NCBI RefSeq assembly: GCF_963678635.1
Contig: NC_087069.1
Location: 55,224,928-55,288,927 of the forward strand
Source of the DNA: Symsagittifera roscoffensis
Lineage: Eukaryota; Xenacoelomorpha; Acoela; Convolutidae
Direction: 5' to 3'
Length of the DNA stretch: 64,000 nt
A model generated the notes under the pieces. The model did no database searches. It was given only the letters and a program-made list of their open reading frames with translations, and was not told the DNA's origin. The position numbers and the translations under genes are program-made. Each line of letters opens with the position of its first letter. Positions within the stretch are counted from its first letter, which is position 1. Positions 1 to 11,914 of the stretch are shown here, one piece after another.

Positions 1-600
1 GAACCATTGACACTAGCCAGCCCAGCGCTATCCAACCCCAGGCGAACCACAGTGTGAACATATAATATCTACCCATCACTACAAGATTTCAGCCGATTTC
101 AGTCAAAATCAAAACCCAAATACCACCATCGACAGAAAAATAATTCACACTCGAAGAAAAAGGACCCTAACAAAACCAAGAGTCCAATTCAACATACCCT
201 CGTCACCCATATCAACACCTAGGTATTTCAAGTGATTCAATCCCAAGCACCCCTCCACCTGCAAGTATAATATCACAAAAAAATACATGGATTTTTCGAT
301 CCATTTGCCTAGGTTCAGCACCAACATTAGAGCCAGCTCGGAAAAACTCAATCACCCCCGCCCTCCTCTACGCATAGACTCACCTATTGGATGAGCCATA
401 CACTTTAACAAGGCGAACCAAACCTCGTAAAAGACCTGATAGACTTTTACTCACATACAAAAATATCACTACCAGAAACACCTTTATTCATATCAACATC
501 TTCAGAAACATCATATCACTTTTAAATATTTTACCGACAATTTTTTTAAATCAGCTAAAAGATAGATTTAACAATAGAGTCACTATATCAGTAATCTTGA
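1..600. other. Unassigned leading segment
   Basis: I see no supportable gene here. The minus strand is open for 68 codons (145-351) and contains HLKYLGVDMG, which faintly recalls the KYLG segment after the palm of non-LTR reverse transcriptases. That one motif is too little for a call. A plus-strand open stretch at 387-605 is basic and low complexity. Confidence 0.2.
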
Positions 601-1530
601 TATAAAACTTGACTATACAATCAGCAGAATTTTTCAGCAAATGTCACTAAACGAACTCGAAACACTGCATTGATGTGAATTAGAACGAACAAAAAAGTAT
701 TACAATCTCTGGCATTAGCAGTTCTAAGAATACCCTGAGCAGGATACATACTATCAGTTAACCAGTCAACTTTTAGGACAAACTCTCATCAATTCACAAA
801 TTCACGTATTTAAAGACAGAATATGCTGCCAAAATATTACCAAAGTTTTATTTACAAACAGTAAACTTTGTAGACACATTAAATCAAAGAATATACTTCT
901 GGGATACAGCCGTCCTACCTGGATCAAAAAATAGTTGCAATGTGAGACAGCTTAATTAAAACGTTTATTAATTTGATCTTCTCACACTATACCCGGTTAT
1001 ATTGCCACCTCTAAAAAAAATTTTCGCCCGAGAGCATCCGCCCCGAGCAGCCGTGCAAAAGCTCGTACCCCTAAAGAAAATCTACAATCTATAGACATAT
1101 CCTCAAAATCCGATGTGCATCATCACATTCGTACACAACAATTTTAAGAACTTCTTAAAAAATTGGACATTTTCCAACGACAATCAATATACCAAAATCT
1201 CCGAAAACTTGCAGAAACAGTCGATTACTCTGCTATCTAAAAACAAGGTCATAGTGGATACTTTGAAGAAATCAAAGATTATACTTGCCTAATTGTAGTA
1301 AAACAACCGCCGACAGGACATTTCACCAATCAATTTTTGTTTTTTACACTTAAGAAACAAACTGGTTGCCTTTCTAGGATGGTCCTACTACATCTTAAAA
1401 GATTGACTATCTTAAGCGCAATTTTTAATTTAAAAGACTTCTATTCTCTTTTTTCAAAGGAACCTATAACCCATGCGAAATACACACACAAGTCAGTAGA
1501 GAATCAAGCGTAGCACGAATCTCCTCATTA
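600..1530 (+). mobile_element. LTR-element internal fragment, copy a (decayed)
   Basis: Two blocks here recur downstream. The block at about 621-670 matches 3120-3170, and the block at about 1164-1310 matches 3243-3370, at roughly 75-80% by eye. In the better copy the first block translates to a stretch with ISLTELDTL. Frames are full of stops. It is the 3' internal part of a retroelement whose LTR-like region follows at 1530-2121. I cannot say whether it was gag, pol or env. Confidence 0.5.
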
Positions 1531-2121
1531 ATGATACCGTGAGAAAAGTGTACATTTATTCCCCCTTGAAGACTACCGCCCCTTCATTGTCCTGCATGAA
1601 CATGTTCAACCAGTTGAAGCCGTCCTTTTAGATTTTATTTCCAATTTTAACTTTAATACAAGTTTTATACTGTATTCCAAAACTCTAACCACAAATTTTC
1701 CGCCACATTTGAATAATTTTTACGCATTTAAAATGTCATCCGAGTGCTTGCACAGAAAAGTTAACTTCCCCAACAATTTTTCCTCGAACCCTGCTGCTCA
1801 ATAAGTATAAATTAAAAAATATAGGTAACAATTTCTAATTTCTAACTCAACATTTCTACAATTGTGTTTCATCATTTAGTTTTAGATCTCACCAGTAACT
1901 TTTGTAAAAACAAAAAATAAAATAAAAATAAAAATGAAACTTTGAATAACTTTTTCTATTAATTGTTAGTCAGTTGCAATAAATTATGAAATTGAATAAA
2001 CTTGATACGATCCAGTAAATTAAAAATAATTAATCTATACGAAGCATTGATTTAGTAAATAGTAAAAAATGAGAAAAATTAAACTAATTATGTGTGCTAT
2101 GTTTCATAAAACATGATTTAC
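1530..2121 (+). mobile_element. LTR-like region, copy a
   Basis: From about 1569 this segment is similar to 4135-4722. Matching landmarks are the ATTTAAAATG run near 1726, the AT-rich A/T strings near 1905-1935, and a GTGTGCTATGTTT stretch just before the end. The right edge is set by the TGGCGCAGTC motif at 2122. The left edge is not defined, and no terminal TG..CA or target-site duplication was found. Confidence 0.5.
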
Positions 2122-2131
2122 TGGCGCAGTC
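2122..2131 (+). other. Primer binding site-like motif
   Basis: TGGCGCAGTC directly follows the LTR-like region. Retroelement minus-strand primer sites begin with TGG, complementary to the tRNA CCA end, and a TGGCGCAGTC start is typical of some Gypsy-group elements. The counterpart in copy b (about 4723) is degenerate. Confidence 0.55.
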
Positions 2132-3060
2132 AATCCACACAACCTAAAGTATTTCGCCACTGTAGATTTGTTTTAAAACTAAAATTCTATTTTCATAAAC
2201 TAACTAATAACTACTCTAACTTGCTTTCACGAGTGTTAAGCTTTTCTTTAACCCGGTTGGAACCTATTAGAGTTAAACTTAAATTAAACAAAAAAATTTA
2301 TAAAATCAACCACTTTAACAGAACATCTTATAATATCCAAACCAGATTTAAACAGGATACAAAAACCGTTTAAAATCATATCGGTATAAATGACACATCA
2401 AAATGAAAAGCAAACAACAAAAATTCAAGATATCAGGCAATAATTTTTTCTCATTGGAAAACCCAACTAGAAAAAGTACAACTTACATGTGATTTGGAAG
2501 ATGCTAGCATGTTTTATCAAGAACTTTGCTTACTTTTTTTAAAAAATGAGCAAGGATATTGCGACACACCGATGGGACACAGGCAACCATTGTTTGGTTT
2601 CCTGGAGACACTTGTACCGCATTCCAAATTGATAAAAATCATGCTAGAGTGGTCCAATTTCAACAAAAAAAACCAATTTGTAGACTCCATACCTTTTGAT
2701 AAGTTAAAACAAGATAGAAAACGATCAAATGCAGACCCATATAAATAAACAAGGGATAAAAATTTAAATTAATACGTTTTAAAATATACACTGAAATAGA
2801 ACTAGCTTGTGAAAAATCCACGCCATTTTTTCGCAAACAATGTTCAGAAGCTCTAGTTGAGTACGAACAAAACTATTTGACGTACAGATTTGACAAACAG
2901 GAAAAAAAATAATCCATATATCGCATTCAAATCAAAATAGAGGGTAAGAACAATCCTATAATCCAGTTACAATTTACAGAAACAGTGAGAGCATTGGAGG
3001 AAAATTACCAGAAAACCGTGACAGTACACACTTGCAAGAACTATCATTATTGAATAACAC
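2132..3060 (+). pseudogene. 5' internal region of LTR element (decayed)
   Basis: This follows the primer-site-like motif. The first about 160 bases are repeated after the second LTR-like copy (2122-2290 matches 4723-4905), as expected for a 5' leader. An open stretch of 84 codons lies at 2494-2748. A different frame over the same bases contains TIVWFPGDTCTAFQIDKN, which reads more like protein, so a frameshift is likely. The domain is not recognised. Confidence 0.35.
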
Positions 3061-4060
3061 ATTTGTTGGCTCAATTCAAAATGACATTAAGCTTGATATG
3101 AAACAACTTGATTTTATAAGCAGCAGAATTTTTCAGGAAATTTCACTAACCGAACTGGATACACTACAACAATTATTTGAAGTAAAATAAACATAATTTT
3201 TTAGAACAAACGCAAATAAAACAGTTTCATGAACTCCTTACAAAGTTAGACACTTTTCAACGACAATCAGTTGGCCAACATCTCTGAAAACATGCTGAAA
3301 CAGTCGGTTTCTCCGCTATCTATAAACAAGTTTAAGGTGGATATTTTAAAAAAATCAAAGATGACATTCAACTAAAAGAGCCCAAAACATTGACAAACTT
3401 TCTCTTCTCCCAAACTTTTCCTGAATCTCTTTCTACATTTATGCTAATCCACTCAAAAACCTTAAAAGAAACGCCGACGGTTATGAACTTTGTAAAATTT
3501 ATGATTCACGAACTTACCAATGCACTACAGTTAAATCGTTTTTACCAACAATGGCTTATCACAAACACTTATCCGCTACAATGCACGATAATCTAATCAG
3601 TATGCAATAAACCACTATGATCACACAGTCATCTGTTTTATGGAAGACTCATCGAATGACACTGACCCAGCAGTAAATTCTCAACTAACAGAAAAATTTT
3701 CGTCAAAACTGACTACATCTTTGACTTAGACAGCACATGTACAAAAACGATCATGTAATTGACCATGCACTGCAAAACACAAAAACCTACGAAACATTTT
3801 CAACAAATTCAACCACTTTCAATTAACACTTTTTTTCCTTGTGTCTAAAGAACGTGATATTAACTTTTCACACGAAACAAGGCTTAAAACTAAATTAAAA
3901 GATACACATATTTATTATAGATTAAAACAACGCCATTTTCTCCACACTTCACCGTCTCGAAACCACACCACTGCTACATGTTCATTAACTCCAGACACAA
4001 ACCATTGAATTTCCTGAAGTTCACATATTGAATAAAATCTACTAACTTTTACGGCATCCT
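3060..4060 (+). mobile_element. LTR-element internal fragment, copy b (decayed)
   Basis: This is the better preserved partner of 600-1530. About 45 codons are readable at 3045-3190 and include LDMKQLDFISSRIFQEISL, followed by stops. A 68-codon open stretch at 3390-3596 is unassigned. Its position immediately upstream of a second LTR-like region suggests the 3' internal end of the element. Confidence 0.4.
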
Positions 4061-4905
4061 CCGCAATTATGATCCCGCGAGGCAAATGTGAAACTTTCGC
4101 CCTCTTCATTAGGAATTTCGTCCTTCCAAACTCCCGCCCTATTATTGTCCCGCACAAACGTATCCAACAATTTAAAGTCACCCTTTTAGAAATTTTTCTC
4201 AGTATTAGGTTTTATCACAAATTTATAATCTTTTTCCAAAAACCTAACCACAAAATTTTAGCTCCATCTGAAGGAGTTAACATCATCCGCTCTTCTTTGG
4301 CCACTTTAATGCATTTAAAATGCAATACGAGCGCTTGAGAAACTATTACTACACTCACCCACATTAGAATCTAACTTCCCCATTCTCGGACCCTGACCCT
4401 TAGTATATATTTATTAATATTACTAACAAATTCTAAAAATTTCATTAACCATGTACTTCACCATTTCGCTTTAGATTTCACCAGTAGTTTTTCTGTTTGA
4501 AAACAATAAATAAACTTAAAATAAAAATAAAACTTCAGAAAACTTTTACTTTTAACTGTTAACTATTCGCAATAAATTATAAAACTCAATAAAATGGTGC
4601 GAAACAGTAAATTGATACGAATGTTGTAAATTACCCATAAAAATTACTAAATTAAGGATGAGTAATAATTGAGACATACTAAAAATTTTATGTGTGCTAT
4701 GTTTTGTAGAATTTTGCTTTAATGGACTGACTCGCCCTTTTTTTACGCACTCATCCACACAAACCAAAAAAACTTCCCACAGTAGATTTGTTTCAAAATT
4801 GAATTTCTAGTTTCATAAGCTAACCGTTAACAACCTTAAATTGCTTTCACGCGTTTTAAACTTTAATTTAACCCGTTTGGAAGAATTAGAGTTAAGCTCA
4901 AGCTA
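4060..4905 (+). mobile_element. LTR-like region plus leader, copy b
   Basis: Similar to 1530-2290 through its LTR-like part (about 4135-4722) and past the primer-site position into leader sequence (4723-4905). The primer-site motif has decayed to TGGACTGACTCGCCC. Homology continuing past the LTR means this is a head-to-tail arrangement rather than a simple pair of LTRs. Confidence 0.5.
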
Positions 4906-5280
4906 ACCAACAAAACTTACTAACACCACAAAATCAACCCCATGTACGATACACAAACCAGATTAAAACCGGATAAATTAACTTTTTGAACTTCGAATCA
5001 AAGTCTTATTAAAAACACATAAAACGTAAGAACTTTCAAATAAAAGCATTTGAGAATCATTGAAAAGAAAAATATCTTCTTTAAGAAAGGACACAATCAA
5101 AGAACAAAAGAAAAAAAAGCGTGAAAAGAAAGCATAAAACGGTTACACACAAAAAAACTCTATTGAAAAAGACGAAAAAAGTACACTCTTCTCTGGCCTC
5201 ACCCACCAGAAAAACGTCGATCGGAGTACAATTAATCACCATGTGCTAAGACCCCGACCCATATTTTTTGCTGAAAGTAG
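4906..5280. other. A-rich unassigned segment
   Basis: No gene is seen. The segment is strongly purine-rich on the plus strand (5020-5160), with many AAAGAAA-type strings and no readable frame. Confidence 0.4.
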
Positions 5281-5288
5281 CTCTAGTG

Positions 5289-5327
5289 TATAAATATATA
5301 ATAATGTAAAAGACTTCTCAGAATAAA
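5289..5327 (+). promoter_or_regulatory. LTR-like TATA and polyA signal patch
   Basis: TATAAATATATA lies at 5289-5300 and AATAAA at 5322-5327, 22 bases apart. The short spacing of a TATA element and a polyadenylation hexamer is typical of a retroelement LTR. No second copy was found in the window, so this could also be chance in AT-rich DNA. Confidence 0.3.
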
Positions 5328-5381
5328 GGAACGAGCAGCGAATGGGAGATGAAACTCGATTGATGACATTCCGACTCTGGA

Positions 5382-5462
5382 ATGGCAAATCTATTGGTTT
5401 TGCTGGCAGTAGTCACAACCCTCATAGGGTATAAAGTATGGAGCCAATATCGCGCTAAATAA
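5382..5462 (+). CDS. Short membrane-anchor-like frame
   Basis: Twenty-six codons from ATG to TAA. A hydrophobic run (LLVLLAVVTTLIG) is followed by a short basic tail ending in QYRAK. This is the shape of a C-terminal transmembrane anchor, such as that of a retroelement envelope-like protein. Two TGA codons lie just upstream in frame, so it is either an isolated exon, the end of a broken gene, or chance. Its position near an LTR-like promoter patch and a palindrome fits retroelement debris. Confidence 0.2.
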   Translation: MANLLVLLAVVTTLIGYKVWSQYRAK

Positions 5463-5487
5463 ATCAAACCCTTTTTCAGAGAAGTCG

Positions 5488-5720
5488 AACTCAAGATATA
5501 ATACTATTTACCTATTTCAATCGTGTCAAGGCTGCAGATTGATGTAGTGTTGGTTCGATTTTGTTAAGTAGAGCGAGACTATTTGCATTCTCAACTATCT
5601 ATCGAATAGATAGTTGAGAATGCAAATAGTCTCGCTCTACTTAACAAAATCGAACCAACACTACATCAATCTGCAGCCTTGACACGATTGAAATAGGTAA
5701 ATAGTATTATATCTTGAGTT
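5488..5720. repeat. Perfect 115-bp inverted repeat, 3-base spacer
   Basis: The left arm at 5488-5602 and right arm at 5606-5720 are exact reverse complements over all 115 bases, around the spacer CGA (5603-5605). Pairing stops abruptly at both outer ends (G opposite G). The arms have no obvious open frame. It could be a fold-back element, a recent inverted duplication, or a library or assembly fold-back artefact. Confidence 0.97.
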
Positions 5721-6274
5721 GATCCAGTCTGGTAGGGGGGATTGCCGACATCCATTTACATGTTTCAAAATAGGATATGGAGTGTCCGGTCCGCACCCTA
5801 TGTATTAAGATAACGAGTAGAAATCCGATGTATTAAGATGGGTTTCAGACAGCGAGTTTCAGATTATAATGTGATAAGGTTCAGAAAAGTTATGATTGAT
5901 TTTCAAAAAATAATTTGACGCCCACTTTTGTCAGCTTAGCAACTTTCAAAGTCTATATACGGGAATGCTTGAAATTGTATATTAATTAAGACAAAATAGT
6001 TCTTTTGATTTTACATTTCAGATGATAAGTTTTATAAACAGTATAGATTTTTTGTTTTCACTTTTTTTCAAAAAAATATATGTCATTTTTGCAACACCAC
6101 GCTATGAGTTGTGTTTATCGTAAGCAATTTTTTTTCACGTTTTGTCTAATCCAACAAAAAGTTTCTCATCCAAGTAGACAAACTTTCAAAATCAAACGTT
6201 TCCACATCTGGGTAACATCTGATACAATGTGAGTCAACGTCCATCGATTATGTTGAAATCCGAATGGATACTAG
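5721..6274. other. Unassigned segment
   Basis: No gene is seen. An imperfect echo of GATGTATTAAGAT occurs twice between 5800 and 5840. Confidence 0.4.
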
Positions 6275-6520
6275 TACGAAGGAAAGTATCAGCTCAAGGA
6301 ATGCGCCAAAGCCATACTACCGCAAAGCAAAACCCCCACACCTGAAGAAACTACTATACTCCTTAGACAATTAAGAAACTGCGAAGTCACCACAAAAGGC
6401 AATAAGTTCTCGTTATTATATCGGCCGACTGGCAAAAGCGACCACCCCAGACGCCAATATTTGAAAATTATTTTGATACCGCGATTAGCAGCATACAGTC
6501 AATCTCTAATTGAATCACGA
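6275..6520 (+). pseudogene. Possible integrase zinc-binding fragment (retroelement)
   Basis: An 82-codon open stretch lies between TAG (6272) and TGA (6521). The order of features resembles the pol region just before and within the integrase HHCC domain of LTR retrotransposons: an LLYRPTGKS segment, then a basic stretch, then QYLKIILIPR (compare the usual 'lvvP..l' strand). After the stop, HSRGNAKIDRTH sits where the second half of the zinc-binding helix would be. Key His/Cys residues are not all present. It has no start codon of its own and is surely a remnant. The assignment rests on pattern resemblance only. Confidence 0.35.
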
Positions 6521-6523
6521 TGA

Positions 6524-7977
6524 CATTCCAGAGGGAATGCGAAAATAGACCGAACGCATCAAAGTCAGCGACGAAGACCAGATGGTAACACGAACTAAGC
6601 GAAATGAAACAGACGGCAAGGACTTTAGAGGCAACAAAAAAAAGATTAAAATCCCAAGCAGGTAAAATTGAAATTACATCAAAATCAAAACACTGGGAGT
6701 GTTATTCATACGGATATCGGATATCCATAGTATAAAATTTTTGCCATACGCTAAAACGAATTACAAACTTAAGGTTATGTTACGATGCTGTCTATATAAA
6801 AACCTAACAGTATCGCTACCTAACATATAAAAGTCTGGTTAAAAACATAATGGTTATATTAATTATGTAATGGTTATTATGAGTGTCTGTAAGTGTTATG
6901 ATACCAAGGTCAGATTCAAATATTATAATAAACATTAAAAAGACGACTTAGGAATGGTAGAAATTCTTCTTACTTTTTACATCCGAAAAGCTTACATCTG
7001 AAATCCTTAATGAGAAAAACTTCTGGTATAGACCGATTTTGACGAGTGGGATTATAAATTGATTTGCTATAGTTTTACCTAATTGTAATGAGCAGGTTTG
7101 TTTCTGGATTCAATGGCAAGTATTGATAACTAATTTCAGCAATAAAATTTTTTCTAGTAAACAGCGAACCAGCGAACAATGAACAATTTTTTGACTAACA
7201 TTTGGATTATCAGAAAACAAGTAAAAATAGGTCTAGCTCAAATGAGCTCAGTTCGAACTTCAAAATTCGAACTTTCATTTTCAAAAAAAACTCAAATAAA
7301 AGCTAAGCCTACCATAGGTTGATATTGTTTTTTCTCTTCCTACAAAACTCGCTTTATCAATGAACGGATGCATTTCAAATATTCCAAAAACTCTTCAAAA
7401 GTGTTTCCATGGCGAGCAAAAAGTCATTGTTTTGCTCACTGTCAACGAGTGAATTCGTTCGATATTTTTGCTTTTTGATGATATAATCCAAATATTACTT
7501 TGTACAAAAGCTATCTTTCGATTTTATCTAATATTCTGATTTTTCATTTTAGGAAAATGTCAACCAATCTTTACTTGAATAAATGAAGCTTAAGACTGAA
7601 ATAGGTATGACTCATATCTAAGGATAGACTAAATTCTGTCTCATTTTCACAACTCAAAGCTATTTTCATCTAAAGTGTAAATTGGAACAATTGTTTCCAC
7701 TACCAGGACTTTATCAAAAATCTCCAAGAAAGAACTCACCAAAAACGATCATTTTGATAAAAACACATTTGTTTTGTCAAAAAGGTGTTTTCGAGAGCGA
7801 CTAATTTTGGAACTGGTTTTCTCGAGTAATGAATTTGATTTAATTAGTTCTACGCTTAGAACTTTGTTTCTACCTCTAAGATGCTTTTGAACTGGTTTCA
7901 ATCCAACGTCTTTTGCGAATGCTTATTTTTATTTGCCCACTACCATTTTTTTCAATCTCTGGAGCGGCATGGAACGT
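6524..7977. other. Unassigned AT-rich segment
   Basis: No gene or recognisable element is seen on either strand. Confidence 0.4.
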
Positions 7978-9851
7978 TTAAAAATTAAAAATGTGGTTTG
8001 CAATTCTCGCAAGAAAGTGCGCAAGAAAAGCAAAACCTCTTTCACGCTTTCTTCTTGCATAACCACGAAAACTGGGAAAATTAGGAAAATTGTGAGAAGC
8101 TATTTCAAATAAGTCTGAGTCAAAATTGTTATTCAAAGCTTTACGGAATAGGAGAAAAATTTGGTTATTTCTGGAGCTAAAATTTTTTTTCTGTTGCTTT
8201 TCTGGGAGCTTTTCACAAGTTGTACATCGTTCGTTTTTTTGATTCCATAAAAGAAGTTTTTCATATTTCTTTAAACTGTAGAATGGTAAGGGACTGATCA
8301 TTTCTCTGATGTCCTGAAGATATAGCGCCTGTATTTTTACTTTGGAAGAGAGGGAAGTTTTGTATCACCGACTATTTTATTTTCTATAATATCAATATAT
8401 GTGATCAAGTATTCTAATCTTTAATTCGTAATGTTATTGATGTTATAAGTTACTAATTTTCTTTTTGCATTTGATGATATTTCAAATACTTCACCTTTCT
8501 TTGAACTCTGCTCTATTCCCAATTTTTCTTTTTGCTAAGATTGTTTCATTAACAATTTTTTATAGAAACTGGTAAACAGTTCTATATTTTTATCATCTCT
8601 TGGAGAATTTCAACTAACCGTTTTTACAACAACTTCTTGTAGAAACAAACTGTTGCAGTTTGGTGGCAAGTATCTCACCATGCTTTTCATCATAACGATG
8701 TACCCTATGTTTCAAAGAATGAATTTCTTTCTCTGCAAATGCTGCTTTTGTCTCATTTATTGCTACCTAAAACTCAATGTCCTTCTCCTTGCATGTTTTT
8801 TTGAAATTTTGTCAAAATTGAATTTCTTTGTTAACCCACAATTTTTCAGGATAGACTTTCGAGAAAACTTTTGTTAAAAACATGCAAAGTTTTTTAGCAT
8901 ATTTTGCTTTCAGTGTTTGGACTTGACAAATATCAAAAACTGTCTATAGTTTTTTTTAGATACTTAGCTTCATTGCTTGTCAACAAAAACAAATTGTTGT
9001 TCCATAATTTTTTGATAAATTCAAAAAGATTCCGAAATTCTTTTACAAGTGGACCAATCGTTGTAACGAAATTGTGGAACGAAAAACAATTTTTGTTTTT
9101 GTCGTCGAAAAGCGACTTACTTTGCTCTTCCTCCAGAATACAATCTTTTTAACCCTACTTTTTCAGATTTGGAGAAAAATTCTTTTTTCTCTGCTTTTTG
9201 CTTTGGTTTTCTGGTTTTTGATAAATTTTGATGAAACTTGCTTTGTTTCCTAAATTGGAAAAAAAGATCAATTTCCGTTTTTTCTTAAGGGTGCAAACAA
9301 AGTCTACATTTGATGCCTTTATATCTCTTGCATCTAATAAAGTTTTAATTGATTGAATCCATTTCAAACGGGGAAGTTTCAAATGAAGTTTTGTTGATGT
9401 TTGATTTTAATATTGTAATTACAGCTGTGTGCAATGAGTCAAAATCTTTTGATACTACTTGTTTTTGTTTTTTAAACTTGGTCTCTAATTTAATTGGTCT
9501 ATTTTTCCACTTTTTGGAAATTTATATTTGTTCGTCAACTCAACAGGGGTTGGTTAAAATTTGTCCCACGCAACATCAAGCAATTTGGCTCAAGTTTTGT
9601 GATGATTGATATCAATTGTAATTTTTTTATCAGAACTTAAAGTCATTTTCATTTTGTCCAAAATGGTTTTCTTTTCGTGCAGAAGAGTTTCTTGTTTGAA
9701 ATCAGATTTTCCTATTTTCCTTACTACGTCTTCTTTTCTAAAATCTCATAGCTCTCCTCTTAGTAGGTTTATTAGACATTTGCTCAAAAAGTCATTTGGC
9801 CAATTGGGGACGAGTAGTTTTCTAATTGGAGGGAAATCACGGAAATTTTAG
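7978..9851 (-). pseudogene. Decayed gene of unknown function, lysine-rich
   Basis: Several consecutive minus-strand stretches read like protein: 9606-9848 (one internal TGA), 9345-9521 (about 59 codons), and one frame over 8933-9382 (150 codons with only two stops, adjacent near 9150). Further stretches lie at about 8653-8790 and 7978-8301. In DNA this AT-rich such open lengths are unexpected. The predicted chains are rich in Lys, Glu, Gln, Asn and Phe, with helical, coiled-coil-like stretches such as ETKAAFAEKEIHSLKHRV. Adjacent pieces shift frame near 9400, and stops split the rest, so it looks like a broken gene. A multi-exon gene is the alternative, but I could not place consistent splice sites. 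I recognise no family. Confidence 0.4.
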
Positions 9852-11852
9852 ACAAAAAGACGTATTGTATGCTCATTGACAAACAACTGTGCTTCTGTTC
9901 CAGCGGGCCAATAAAATTCTTTTCAAACTGAACCACTATTGGAGCTGAGTTCTAATCAATCAGCTGTTTTTGAGATTTAAGTCGAAAAGTAAATGACATT
10001 TGAAGATATTGCATCTGGATGCCACTTTTTCAACTTCGGTCCTAGACCTAATTGTTTATTCAGTGAATTGATATGTAAAAAAAAAATCTTTGTAGTTTGA
10101 CATGATTATATGTGTATTTTGTAATTCAACACATCTCTCAAATTTGCACTGTTGAAACAAAGTGAAATTGATATTTTTGTTTTCCAATCTTAAGTTTTTC
10201 ACCAATAGCAACTACTTTAAGTTGTTTAGTGTTTGAAACTTCTTCACAAGAATTGGCAAAAGTCAAAAAACGTTGGATCCGTTATTGGGAAATTTTTCAA
10301 ACAAATCTCAGCCTACTCTCTGTATGAAATTAGCGTTGTGATTTTGCATTTGACAGTAGACGGTTGATAGTGTTCATAAAATTAAAAACCCTCCTCAAAT
10401 GCTGCTTAAAAAATTCCAATTCTCAACCAATCAAAACCAGAATGTGATTTTCTTTGCCCACTTGACCTACTAGAGGAAAAATAGCTTTGTTGGTTGCAAT
10501 TATCTTATTCATAGATGTGGTGAAGGTAAAACATAACCAACTGAACATGATAGAGTAGGTACCCAAACGGTTGTTTCTGCACATAAACGACTTAACGTTA
10601 ATTGGCTATCAGCACAAACTAGTACCGAAAACAGTACAAAAAACATGCACAGAAAAACTGAGAGGGTTTTTTACATGAACAGGCAAGCAACTTTCATGAC
10701 TTTTTTTGTCAAAAAGAAAATTTTCTAAGTCTACAGCGTTATCACTTTGATCAACCAACTGAACTATTGAAGCAAAAACATAAAAGTTGGTCAAAAGTTT
10801 CTTTTTTACACACAATGAACGATTTTGTTTTGAAATTGTTAAAAAACATTTAGTCAATGTTCCTTATTCGATTGTTTTTCTTTCTGCATTAGTGGACAAA
10901 TTTTGTTTGTGTTTGTTCTGGGTACCCTTATACTCAATAGTACATTTTCAATCATATTCTTCATAAAAAATAATTAAACCTTAACTTTTGGACATACGTA
11001 TTCCCCTAAACGTAAAAACTCGGCTTTCAATAGCCCAGACAAAATTGAAATTTCTGTTTTCTTTTGCATGACTTTCAGCCCCTATTCGTTAAATATTTGA
11101 AAATCTGTTATCTAGTTCTGTTTTTCTCTGACCGCCACTACTCCATGGAGATGTTTTTTTCCAAGCAGATTGAAAGGCTGGCTCAAATTTTTTGGGATGA
11201 AGAGGAATCCATTCCATAAATTTCCCAGCCTGCGAAACTCTCAATTCTTCAACTAAATTTTGAAATCTAAAGTTTTGAAAAAATAATATCTTATTTCAAA
11301 TTGCTCATCTCGAACACTAAACAAAAAGTGATATGCAGTAACGAATTTTTTAACTACAAGATGAAAACTACGTCAAACTGTTTTTCTTCAGGTTATTTCA
11401 ACAAACATAGATTTTTCAAAAAAAAAAATAGGACAGTTCTTTGAATTTATTCAAAGTAAGGTTGACATAAGTGAATTGTTCCACATCTTCGATTGGGCAC
11501 TGATCATCCAAATCTAAATGTAGGATGGCTTATTTACTTTAAAATTCTTGATAGTGACAGAGACTTGTCTTATGTTCTAATTTGCTATGTCAAACACCTT
11601 ATTGCAGTTAACAAGCTCCTGATCCGAAAATCACTTTTTCTGAGAAGTTAGTCAACTAAATAAGATTATCAAGAACTCGTGTTAGTTCAAAATTGTTTTT
11701 CGCAGAACAAAGAGAGTAGTTCTGGAAATCGTTTGTTTCAAATCGTCACTATTTAGAGTTCATAACAAAAAATAACACAAAATATCTCAGCACGGAAATT
11801 CTACTCGCGGAATCAAGTTCTCATTTTTTAAAACCCGATTTCTCACTGACAA
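9852..11852. other. Unassigned segment before the array
   Basis: No gene could be supported. A minus-strand stretch of 82 codons (10609-10857) is open and AT-rich in composition, without recognisable motifs. The bases just before 11853 are single copy in this window and form the left flank of the tandem array. Confidence 0.35.
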
Positions 11853-11914
11853 AATCTTATTAACTAAGGTCATGCAAGGCTGCTTTATGCACTAAATGTT
11901 ATAGCTAAAAAAAC

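Noticed and set aside
8653-9851. Plus-strand frames 8653-8877, 8904-9152, 9349-9609 and 9606-9851 as genes
   Set aside because: They are Phe/Leu/Ser-rich complements of the coding-like minus-strand frames, which have the more protein-like composition.
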